This document shows, in pieces, positions 1 through 7,017 of a DNA stretch of 31,772 bases. The position numbers were made by a program, and so were the translations under genes. The DNA is from JBBRCX01 sp038204465 (GTDB lineage Bacteria; Planctomycetota; Phycisphaerae; Tepidisphaerales; Tepidisphaeraceae). The stretch's first letter is position 1; every line of letters starts with the position of its first letter. Location: assembly GCA_038204465.1 (NCBI GenBank), contig JBBRCX010000055.1:1-31772 (forward strand), read 5' to 3'. The notes beneath the pieces are model-generated. The model had not been told where the DNA came from and did not search any database. It was given only the letters and a program-made list of their open reading frames with translations.

Positions 1-17
1 ATCCCCGTCACCTTTAT

Positions 18-113
18 TTATCCCCCAATGATCTGGAAAGCCAGTTTTACCCACCGATCTGGATCGATTCGCTTCGGCGTCGGTGTTGCGTAATCCAGCG
101 GCTTCGGCTTCAT
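18..113 (-). CDS. Very short hypothetical protein (31 aa)
   Basis: A 31-residue frame beginning MKPKPLDYATP and ending FQIIGG. It starts 14 nt after the stop of the next gene upstream on the same strand, which suggests a pair. A purine-rich GGAGG lies about 16 nt upstream, further than usual. A second ATG at 124-126, closer to that GGAGG, opens a different frame that runs off the window edge, so the true start and frame are uncertain. The DYATP-type opening resembles small proteins I associate with planctomycetes. No function can be given. Confidence 0.3.
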   Translation of the reverse strand: MKPKPLDYATPTPKRIDPDRWVKLAFQIIGG

Positions 114-127
114 GGTGATCCAGCATC

Positions 128-331
128 CTACCTCCTGCCCACTCGGCGCGCCTCGTCCATCAGCTTCTGGATCGCATCGCGGGCACGATGCGCCGCCACG
201 TCCAGCGGATCGCCCTCGGGGAAGTGCAGCCGCTGGATGCGCGTGCAAAGCTTGTGGAGATATTGGAGTTGGGGCGACACCGCGGCCATCAGCTTCTGCC
301 GCTGCGATTCGGTGAGGCGCGTCGAGTCCAT
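128..331 (-). CDS. Small conserved-looking hypothetical protein (67 aa)
   Basis: Starts MDSTRLTESQ and continues with a charged, probably helical sequence containing LHKLCTRIQRLHFPEGDPL and a C-terminal basic tail. The Cys-x-x-Arg-Ile and FPEGDPL region resembles short planctomycete proteins of unknown function; this is from memory, not a search. An in-frame start at 445 would add 38 residues of unlikely composition, so the ATG at 329-331 is preferred. A GGAG sits only 1 nt before this ATG, closer than normal. No membrane segment or signal peptide is seen. It probably forms a pair with the short frame at 18-113. Confidence 0.5.
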   Translation of the reverse strand: MDSTRLTESQRQKLMAAVSPQLQYLHKLCTRIQRLHFPEGDPLDVAAHRARDAIQKLMDEARRVGRR

Positions 332-425
332 GCTCCGAGCGTACGCACTACTGGCATCGCCGCGCACCTGGCGCTTGGCGGATTGGTTCGGTAGCAGACG
401 AACAGACGGGTAAGATGAGCGGAGC

Positions 426-1035
426 ATGAAACGCCGGCTGTTCAATCTCGCGGTCGCACTCTTGCTGGCATCATGCCTTGCGGTTGTCGTGCTTTGGGTG
501 GACAGCTATCGAACGACCACGATCGTCTGTCGCGTAGATGGGACGACGCCCGACCGGCCTCGCCCGGACTGGAACTCGACGAGCATCGCCTTCGGCTGGG
601 GCAAACTGACCCTCGAGCGGACCGTCACGCGTGCCGACACGACAGAGGAGCTCCTCGGAATCAAGCCAACCGCTGCCGACGGGTGGAGTTTTAGCCGAGT
701 GCCGATCCGTCCCCGAGTGGCCGAAGCCGTCGGTCGGGACCGGCACGTTCTGGAACCGGCTCGGCCTCGGCCACTGGGAAGCCCGGGGCGTAGTGAACGT
801 ACTTGGCCGTCCGCCCTCTGCTGGGTTCTGGCAGGGCCTTTCGAGGTACGAGTTGCCGCTGTGGCTTCCGGCGCTCGTCGCGGCGGTGCCGTCGATCGCT
901 GTTGTCTCGGTCGGGGTCCGCACCCGGAATCGACGGGCCCGCGGTCTATGTCGCACGTGCGGCTATGACGTTCGGGCCTCGCCCGACCGCTGCCCGGAGT
1001 GTGGAACTGTGGTCAACCCCACATCGGCTGCATGA
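426..1035 (+). pseudogene. Frameshifted membrane protein with C-terminal zinc ribbon
   Basis: The first part, from the ATG at 426, reads MKRRLFNLAVALLLASCLAV, a membrane anchor followed by VLWVDSY, and stays sensible to about position 700. The sensible reading then moves to another frame: FWNRLGLGHWEARGV, a second hydrophobic segment (LWLPALVAAVPSIAVV), a basic stretch and a zinc ribbon CRTCGYD...CPECG ending at 1035. Together the parts have the layout of a family that is abundant in planctomycetes: N-terminal helix, variable middle, second helix and CxxCGYD/CPECG tail. One frameshift around 690-745 splits them. It may be a real mutation or a sequencing error. The stop overlaps the start of a second, truncated copy of the family. 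Function of the family is unknown. Confidence 0.65.
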
Positions 1036-1125
1036 AACGCAAGCTCTTCAACCTCGCCGCCGCGCTGTCATTGCTGCTATGCGCGGCGGTGTGTGTGCTG
1101 TGGGTGCGGAGCTATTGGGTAGAGG
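1032..1125 (+). pseudogene. Truncated paralogue of the preceding zinc-ribbon membrane protein
   Basis: The ATG at 1032 overlaps the previous stop (ATGA). It opens MKRKLFNLAAALSLLLC followed by VLWVRSYWVE, closely matching the N-terminus of the gene at 426. After about position 1122 the resemblance ends abruptly, and the DNA becomes the antisense of a dioxygenase-like gene. The remaining frame to 1292 is therefore not a genuine continuation. The middle, second helix and zinc ribbon are missing. This is a tandem duplicate cut by a deletion or insertion; the exact junction is uncertain by a few bases. Confidence 0.6.
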
Positions 1126-1393
1126 TGTCTTCGAAGACCGGGTTCGTCTCGAAGAGCCGTACCAGAATGTACGGCGCGTCGTCCGGGCCGTTTACGTTCT
1201 CCTTGTACTTCGCGTCGTTGAAGACCGTGTCGATGCCGGCCCGCAACTCCTGCACCTCGTGCCTCGAAAGGACTTGTGGGATGAGCCGATAGCCATCGCG
1301 GAGGAAGTCCGCGGTGATCGCCTCGAGCTCTTCGGGTGCGAACGGCTCTTTGTTGCCGGGCGCACGTTTCGTTGATTCGGCCAGCGTGGTCAT
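1112..1393 (-). pseudogene. N-terminal fragment of a phytanoyl-CoA dioxygenase-like protein
   Basis: The ATG at 1391-1393 is preceded by GAGGAG at good spacing, and the reading MTTLAESTKR...ITADFLRDGYRLIPQVLS is sensible. 'FLRDGYRLIPQVLS' and the later 'RLFETNPVFED' fit the start of PhyH-type Fe(II)/2-oxoglutarate dioxygenases. The frame ends after FEDTSTQ at a stop that lies inside the N-terminal coding sequence of the opposite-strand gene at 1032. Only about 93 residues of a family of roughly 250-300 remain, and the HxD...H iron ligands are absent, so it cannot be an active enzyme. Confidence 0.6.
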
Positions 1394-1717
1394 GTGCTCA
1401 CGCTCCTCGTTAATCGATCGTGACAACGTATCGCCGGTTCGCGTCGACTTCCACTCCAAGAGAGCATTGCCTGCCATGCGATGAGCACCCCCCCTTCCGC
1501 AACAAGCCGACAAAGGTAGGAAGAAAAGCGTCATCCGGTCATCTGTCATCTTGGGGAACACAAAGGGGACGTATCGGGTCGGAAAACAAGGACGCATGAC
1601 GCATCTCATTTCGGGAAAACCCAAAGGGCCAAAGCGACGCATCTCATTTCGAGACTCGGCTGTGCCGCATCGTGCTTTACCTGGTGGGTTGCTCCGGATC
1701 GCCGTCGTGTTCGGGGT
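1394..1717. other. Gene-free stretch with a short direct repeat
   Basis: No convincing gene on either strand. The 16-nt sequence GACGCATCTCATTTCG occurs twice, at 1598-1613 and 1636-1651, 38 bp apart. Together with the nearby AACACAAAGGGGACGTATCGGG it looks like debris of a small repeat or transposon end. No transposase is visible, so its origin is a guess. Confidence 0.45.
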
Positions 1718-2030
1718 ATGTTCGCATTAGATCAGAGTCATTTTTATGAAGAATTGTACCCGTGTGCGGGTGCGAATTGGAATGATGTCGGCGGTGGGGC
1801 GGCGAAGGATGGGCGGAGCGTGGTCAGGAGTCGGGCGTGCGGCGGAAGCGCCTTGGGGGCGCGGCGGCTGGAAGGTGGGAGCTTCGTGGGGATCGGATGG
1901 AGTGGCGATGGTGGCCGGATGGGGCGGTGATGGTGCGGCGATGGGGATCGCTTGGGCCGCGCATGGGTTTTCGACCTAAGGACTGTGTTTTTGGACGTAC
2001 TGCGGGCCTTCGACGTTGCCGCGACGCGGG
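1718..2030 (+). repeat. Dispersed repeat, copy A (~310 bp)
   Basis: From TGTTCGCATTAGA at 1719 to about 2030 this stretch closely resembles the reverse complement of 19501-19840. Shared blocks include GCATTAGA-C-GAGTCATTT, TGCGAATTGGAATG, GGAAGCGCCT-GGGGGCGCGG, GATGGTGGCCGGATGGGGCGG and CTGCGGG. The two copies differ by many substitutions and by an indel of several tens of bases, so they are old. Both can be read as a glycine/tryptophan-rich frame starting MFAL, but codon use and composition look non-coding. No stop-to-stop gene is claimed. The remaining 100 bp up to 2130 hold nothing I recognise. Confidence 0.7.
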
Positions 2031-2129
2031 AGGGGCTGATCTTTCGGTGGGGCCGAGGTGGACCTGCAGCTAGGATGCGGTCGGGAACATCGTGAGCGAG
2101 TTGGACCCGAAGAACACGACCGATTCGGA

Positions 2130-3260
2130 TTACACAGGGGCGGCGGCAGCCGGAGCGCGCGGGGCATCTTTGGGGACCAGGCGCTGGCCTCGCGAGGTGC
2201 TGATCTTCAGCGCTCGAAGGAAGCGGCGGCGGAGGGTGGCGCGAAGCTTTTCCACTTCCGCCGCTGACCCGGTTTGGAGAGGAATGAAGCCCCCGGCCTT
2301 GGTGCGATGGCCGCCCCCTTCGCCGATCTTTCGGAACAGGCGGCGGGCAATGTCTGCAGCCGGCGTTTTCGTGCCTTTCGTGCGCAAACTGGCGACGAGC
2401 TTGTTCTCGTGAACCGCCGTCACCATCGCCCACTGAACCTTGTCGAAGCGCAACAGGAAGTCGGCGAGCACGGCCGGCTTCTCCAGCGAGTCAATCGTGT
2501 CCAGGTGAGAGATGATCGCGTTGTCGTAATAGACCGCGTTGGCCAGGCCGACCGAGTAAGACAGGTAGTAACTCTGCGGCAGGTCGACATAGCGCATCTG
2601 GTAGAGCTTGCGCGGGTCGGCCTTGAGCGTGAGGCTGGAAAGGGCGATCTGATCGAGCTCGCCTGGCGTGCCAGCAGCGCCGGCCAGGTCGGACTCGATC
2701 GCGAACAGCAGCGTCGCCCCCAGCTCCGGGCTGATCGGGGCCTCCAGCTCCATGAAGTAGCTGAAGATGATCGAGCTGGTGGCGCCGACGTCGGTGCGCA
2801 CGTCGCAGAATGGGCAGTCGATGCGCTTGCGGTAGCGGCTGCGGTGATGGTCGATCACCGCGATGGGCTTCACGCCGGCCGGCAGGGGGTTGAAGGCGAA
2901 CAGCGGCTGAGTGTCCAGCAGGATGATCGCGTCGTAACTGCTCAATGAAGCATCATCCCACGGCAGCAGATTGAGCTTGCTGTGCCGGACGAATACCTCA
3001 TTGATGCCGCCGCCGATCTGTCCCTTGATCGACATGCCGATCCTGGCGTCCTTCAGCTTCTGCGTCAGCAGGTTGCACAGCGCCAGGCAACTCGCCAGCG
3101 CGTCGGGATCGGGGTGCTGATGGGTGGTGATGAGAATGTTCTTCTTGTCGGCCAGCAGCTTGAGCAACCGGGTGACGCGGGGGCGCTTGCGCGCCTGCCG
3201 CTCCACTGCGACGGCCGACCCGGCGACAGTCTCCACACAGGATTCCACAAATGCGGTCAT
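2130..3260 (-). CDS. DHH-family phosphoesterase (NrnA/RecJ-like)
   Basis: A 376-residue soluble protein with the DHH/DHHA1 layout. Metal-binding motifs are visible: HQHPDPDA at residues 47-54, LLDT with Asp116, DHH at 137-139 and a later SD at 190-191. The C-terminal GGGHRTKAGG at 315-324 is the substrate-binding loop of the DHHA1 domain. Family members hydrolyse short oligonucleotides (nanoRNase), pAp or cyclic-dinucleotide products; which of these applies cannot be told here. The length is somewhat above typical NrnA (~320) because of a 35-residue N-terminal tail and a proline/alanine-rich tail. A TATAAT-like hexamer lies only 9 nt before the ATG, which would imply a nearly leaderless message, but no -35 box supports it. 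The gene follows dnaE2 in the same direction after 167 nt, so joint transcription is possible. Confidence 0.88.
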   Translation of the reverse strand: MTAFVESCVETVAGSAVAVERQARKRPRVTRLLKLLADKKNILITTHQHPDPDALASCLALCNLLTQKLKDARIGMSIKGQIGGGINEVFVRHSKLNLLPWDDASLSSYDAIILLDTQPLFAFNPLPAGVKPIAVIDHHRSRYRKRIDCPFCDVRTDVGATSSIIFSYFMELEAPISPELGATLLFAIESDLAGAAGTPGELDQIALSSLTLKADPRKLYQMRYVDLPQSYYLSYSVGLANAVYYDNAIISHLDTIDSLEKPAVLADFLLRFDKVQWAMVTAVHENKLVASLRTKGTKTPAADIARRLFRKIGEGGGHRTKAGGFIPLQTGSAAEVEKLRATLRRRFLRALKISTSRGQRLVPKDAPRAPAAAAPV

Positions 3261-3427
3261 GCTGCTTGAATTATAGGGGGTGCCGGCTCGCCTTGGGGGA
3301 TGCTCAAAACGACCCGTTTTTCATCGACTCGCGGCCACGATTACATGAGATTCCCCAGCACACCTCCGATAACAATGAGCCAGTGGGGGCGCCGCGAGGG
3401 CGAGCACATACGCGCGCGGGTCTGGTC

Positions 3428-6400
3428 TCAATGGAAATCGCGCGAGCGCGTTTCCAGTCCTCGGATCAGGTCGCTGAGGTCGAAGAGGCGCTTGGCGAGG
3501 ACGTGAATGATCTGGCCTTCGCGCTGGACGTAGCCTTCGGCCTGGAGCAGGCCGGCATGTCGGGCGGCGGGGCGGTAGTAATCGTAGATCTGTGGCTTCA
3601 CGATCAGGTTCACGATTCCGGTCTCGTCCTCGAGCGTTTCAAAGACGATGCCGGCGGCGGTGCCGGGGCGCTGGCGGATGAGCACGAGGCCGGCCACGCG
3701 CACCCATCGTCCGTGCGGAATGTCCTGAAGCTCTGAAGCAGTGAGGATCTTGCGGCGCGACAGCTCATCGCGCACCAGGGCCAGCGGATGCTGCTTGAGG
3801 GACAGGCCGATCGTGGAATAATCCGTCATCACTTCCTGCCCCAGCGGCATGGTCGGGAGCCTGACGGGCGTCTCGTTGCATTCACTTTTAACGCTATCGA
3901 ACAGGGGCAACGGCTCGTCCTTCAGCTTCAAAACCTGCCACAGCGCCTGACGACGGGAGATCCCCAGCGAGCCGAAGGCATCGGCCTCCGCCAACAGGCG
4001 CAGCGTCGAGACGGGCAGGTCGGTCAAGCGATGGAATTCCGCGACCGAACTGAATCGCCCATGACTTTCCCTGCGTTCCATGATGCGCCGGGCATGTTGC
4101 TCGCGCATTCCCTTGAGCTGCCGAAAGCCGAGCCGCATCGCGGGGCCGCAATGTCCCCAGGTTGAAGGAGGCTGGCTGGTGAACGGCTCCTGGTGGCGTG
4201 GGGTAGCATCCGATGTTTGGGAGGAATTCAAAGACACGCCCCGGCAGCCCGCGGCACATGAGTGGCCTTCGCGCTCCGGTTCCAACGTGCAATCCCAATC
4301 GCTGCGATTCACATCCGCGGGGCGTACTTCCACGCCATGCTCTTTCGCATCCCTGACGATCTGCGCGGGCATGTAGAACCCCATGGGCTGGCTGTTCAGC
4401 AGGGCGGCGGCGAAGGCGGCGGGGTGATGACGCTTGAGCCATGCCGAGACGTAGACCAGCAGCGCGAACGACGCGGCGTGGCTTTCAGGGAAGCCATACT
4501 CGCCGAAGCCTCGGATCTGGTTGAAGCACTGCTCGGCGAATTCGGTGGTGTAGCCGTTGGTGAGCATGCCGTCGACGATCTTCTGGTGGAACCCTTCGAT
4601 GCCCTTGTGTCGTTTCCAGGCGGCCATCGCGCGGCGGAGGCGGTCGGCCTCTTCGCCGGTGAAGTTGGCGCCGACCATCACCAGGCGCATCGCCTGTTCC
4701 TGAAACAGCGGCACGCCCAGCGTCTTGTGCAGCACTTCGCGCAAGGCTTCGCTGGGATACGTGACCGGTTCTTCGCCGACCCGGCGGCGCAGATACGGAT
4801 GGACCATGTCTCCCTGGATCGGCCCGGGGCGCACGATGGCGACTTCGATCACCAGGTCATAGAAGCACTGCGGGCGCAGGCGCGGGAGCATCGACATCTG
4901 GGCCCGGCTCTCGATCTGGAAAACGCCGATGGTGTCGGCGTTGCTGACCATTTCGTAAACAGCGGCATCTTCGGCGGGGATCGTATGTAACTGCAGGAGG
5001 GACGCACGAGTCATTTCCTGGGCATCGGGTCGTCGCGTGGGCGCGACGGCTAAACTGGCGGACGTGGCGGGGGAGAAATCATTGTGGTGAACAGTAGGCG
5101 TCGTATGCAGCGCCGAGGTGTCGGGCAAAGCGTGGGTTGCTTCGGCAGGGGCGGCGATCCCATCGACCAAACGGAACGCCTTCGAGATGCAGGTCAGCAT
5201 CCCCAGCGCAAGCACGTCGACTTTCAGGATGCCGAGGGAATCGATGTCGTCTTTGTCCCATTCGATCACGGTCCGATCCGGCATCGAAGCATTTTCGATG
5301 GGGACCATCTCGCACAGGGGGCCGCGGGTCATCACCATGCCGCCCACGTGCTGGCTGAGATGGCGGGGAAAGCCGAGCAATCCGGTGGCGACCGCGATCA
5401 CCAGGCGGACGGTGCGGTCGTTTGGATCCAGGCCAGTCTCGCGGATCATGCGCTCATCGAGCACGCCGCTGTGCCACCAGTCGAGCTTGCCGGCCATCGA
5501 ATCGACCATGTCGAGATTGAGGCCCATCGCCTTGCCGACGTCGCGGATGGCGGAGCGCCCGCGGTAGGTGATCACCTCCGCCGTCATGCCGGAACGCTCG
5601 CGGCCATACTTTTCGTAGACGTATTGGATTACCTCTTCGCGGCGCTCGTGCTCGAAATCGATGTCGATGTCCGGCGGCTCGTTTCGCGCGGCGCTGATGA
5701 AGCGCTCGAAGAGCAGATCGATCCGCGCGGGATCCACCGAGGTGACGCCGATGCAATAGCAAACGGCGGAGTTGGCGGCGGACCCCCGGCCCTGGCAAAG
5801 GATCCCCCGCGAGCGGGCGAAGGTGACCAGGTCATAAACCGTCAGGAAATAGGCCTCGAACTTGAGCTGCTCGATCAATGCCAGCTCGCGCTCGACCAGC
5901 ATTCTCACCTTCTGCGGCACGCCCTGCGGATAACGCTGCGCGGCGCCTTTCCAGGCCAGCTCGGACAAGTATTCAATCGGAGAGCGGCCGGCCGGGACCA
6001 GCTCGTCGGGATACTCGTAGCGCAGGGATTCGAGCGAGAAATTGCAGCGCTCGGCGATCTCCAGGCTTCGCCGCAATCCCCGCGGATAGTCGGCAAACAG
6101 GCGGTGCATCTGTTCCGGTGATTTGAGATAGCGCTCGCCATGCGGAAACAGACGAAAGCCCGCCTGCTGGATCGTGCAGGCGTGGCGAACGCAGGTGAGC
6201 ACATCCTGCAAAGCCCGGCGGGCGGGGTCGTGATAGTGGACGTGATTGGTGGCGAGCAGCGGAATGTCGTATGCCCGGCCCAGGTCCGCGAGATGGGCGA
6301 GGCGCGTGTAGTCGTCAGGCCCGTAAATGCAGCATGTGGCAATGGAGATGCGATCCGCGAGCGCGTCTTTCAACCGAGCGAAGGGACCGCTATGGGTGAC

Positions 6401-6994
6401 ATGGGATGAGAGGTGCAAGGGTGAACGTTCTCCGTTTCGGCTCGAATGGGAAAAGAGCGCATCGGAACGTCGCGTGGGCGCGACGGCTAAACCGGAGGAC
6501 GAGGGTGGATCGTTGTTCGCGCTGTTGGATGCGCCATCAGGTGCGCCGTCGGGCACTATTGCTGCGAGCAGGCCGGCGTTGTCGTTCAGGAAGTCGTTTA
6601 AGTGCAGGGTGCACTCGCCTTTTTCGGCGCGGCGCTTGCCCAGGGTCAGCAGACGGCAGAGGCGGGCATAGGCGGCGCGATCGCAAGCCCAGACCAGCAG
6701 GTCCGGCGCATCGGTGAACTGCAGGCGGGCACCGATCAACAGCTTCATCTCCGCTTCCCGGGCCGCCTCGTGCGCGCGAACGACACCGGCCAGGCTGTTC
6801 ACATCCGTGATGGCGATCGCGCGATGACCTAATTCGGCCGCCCGATACACCAGCTCATCCGGATGGGATGCGCCGCGCAGGAACGAGAAATTGCTGGTCA
6901 CATCCAGCTCGGCGTACTCCAGATGCGATCCGGTAGCCGCGGCCCTGGGCGCGGGAGGAACGGTGCGGAGCTTGGGGTTGGGATATTCGGGCAT
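3428..6994 (-). CDS. dnaE2: Error-prone DNA polymerase III alpha subunit DnaE2 (ImuC) with in-frame insertions
   Basis: A C-family polymerase used for mutagenic lesion bypass with ImuA and ImuB. The PHP domain starts near residue 27 (YAELDVTSNFSFLRGASHP). The palm carries catalytic PDIDIDF at 441-447 (Asp442, Asp444) and a third Asp at 593 in LKVDVLAL. Finger motifs FQIESRAQMSMLP and VRPGPIQGDMVHPYLRRR follow, and an OB fold lies near 1095-1170. The protein ends soon after this, as DnaE2 does. It has 1188 residues, against about 1030-1080 normally. The excess lies in three low-complexity insertions at about residues 149-204 (PHP domain), 613-664 (after the third catalytic Asp) and 904-951 (after the fingers). 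The first two contain the repeat-encoded LAVAPTRR. It starts 23 nt after imuB; the upstream GGGA is a weak ribosome site. Confidence 0.95.
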   Translation of the reverse strand: MPEYPNPKLRTVPPAPRAAATGSHLEYAELDVTSNFSFLRGASHPDELVYRAAELGHRAIAITDVNSLAGVVRAHEAAREAEMKLLIGARLQFTDAPDLLVWACDRAAYARLCRLLTLGKRRAEKGECTLHLNDFLNDNAGLLAAIVPDGAPDGASNSANNDPPSSSGLAVAPTRRSDALFSHSSRNGERSPLHLSSHVTHSGPFARLKDALADRISIATCCIYGPDDYTRLAHLADLGRAYDIPLLATNHVHYHDPARRALQDVLTCVRHACTIQQAGFRLFPHGERYLKSPEQMHRLFADYPRGLRRSLEIAERCNFSLESLRYEYPDELVPAGRSPIEYLSELAWKGAAQRYPQGVPQKVRMLVERELALIEQLKFEAYFLTVYDLVTFARSRGILCQGRGSAANSAVCYCIGVTSVDPARIDLLFERFISAARNEPPDIDIDFEHERREEVIQYVYEKYGRERSGMTAEVITYRGRSAIRDVGKAMGLNLDMVDSMAGKLDWWHSGVLDERMIRETGLDPNDRTVRLVIAVATGLLGFPRHLSQHVGGMVMTRGPLCEMVPIENASMPDRTVIEWDKDDIDSLGILKVDVLALGMLTCISKAFRLVDGIAAPAEATHALPDTSALHTTPTVHHNDFSPATSASLAVAPTRRPDAQEMTRASLLQLHTIPAEDAAVYEMVSNADTIGVFQIESRAQMSMLPRLRPQCFYDLVIEVAIVRPGPIQGDMVHPYLRRRVGEEPVTYPSEALREVLHKTLGVPLFQEQAMRLVMVGANFTGEEADRLRRAMAAWKRHKGIEGFHQKIVDGMLTNGYTTEFAEQCFNQIRGFGEYGFPESHAASFALLVYVSAWLKRHHPAAFAAALLNSQPMGFYMPAQIVRDAKEHGVEVRPADVNRSDWDCTLEPEREGHSCAAGCRGVSLNSSQTSDATPRHQEPFTSQPPSTWGHCGPAMRLGFRQLKGMREQHARRIMERRESHGRFSSVAEFHRLTDLPVSTLRLLAEADAFGSLGISRRQALWQVLKLKDEPLPLFDSVKSECNETPVRLPTMPLGQEVMTDYSTIGLSLKQHPLALVRDELSRRKILTASELQDIPHGRWVRVAGLVLIRQRPGTAAGIVFETLEDETGIVNLIVKPQIYDYYRPAARHAGLLQAEGYVQREGQIIHVLAKRLFDLSDLIRGLETRSRDFH
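5031..5061 (-). repeat. Coding palindromic repeat, copy in dnaE2 (second insertion)
   Basis: On the minus strand: CCGCCAGTTTAGC followed by a perfect 7-bp hairpin CGTCGCG-CCCA-CGCGACG. It is read in frame as SLAVAPTRR inside dnaE2, residues ~647-655. It differs from the imuB copy at one base over 31 nt. Confidence 0.85.
6468..6498 (-). repeat. Coding palindromic repeat, copy in dnaE2 (first insertion)
   Basis: Same 31-nt element with the same CGTCGCG/CGCGACG hairpin and GTTTAGC shoulder, read in the same frame as GLAVAPTRR at residues ~168-176 of dnaE2. It differs from the imuB copy at one base (CCTCC in place of CCGCC). Confidence 0.85.
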
Positions 6995-7017
6995 CGATCA
7001 ATCCCAGGACGGTCGCC

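Noticed and set aside
1744..2433. 229-residue minus-strand frame rich in Pro, Arg and His
   Set aside because: Overlaps the repeat and the DHH phosphoesterase gene in a wrong frame; typical artefact of high GC.
3270..3275. TATAAT hexamer before the DHH phosphoesterase gene
   Set aside because: It would give an almost leaderless message and has no -35 partner; kept only as a remark.
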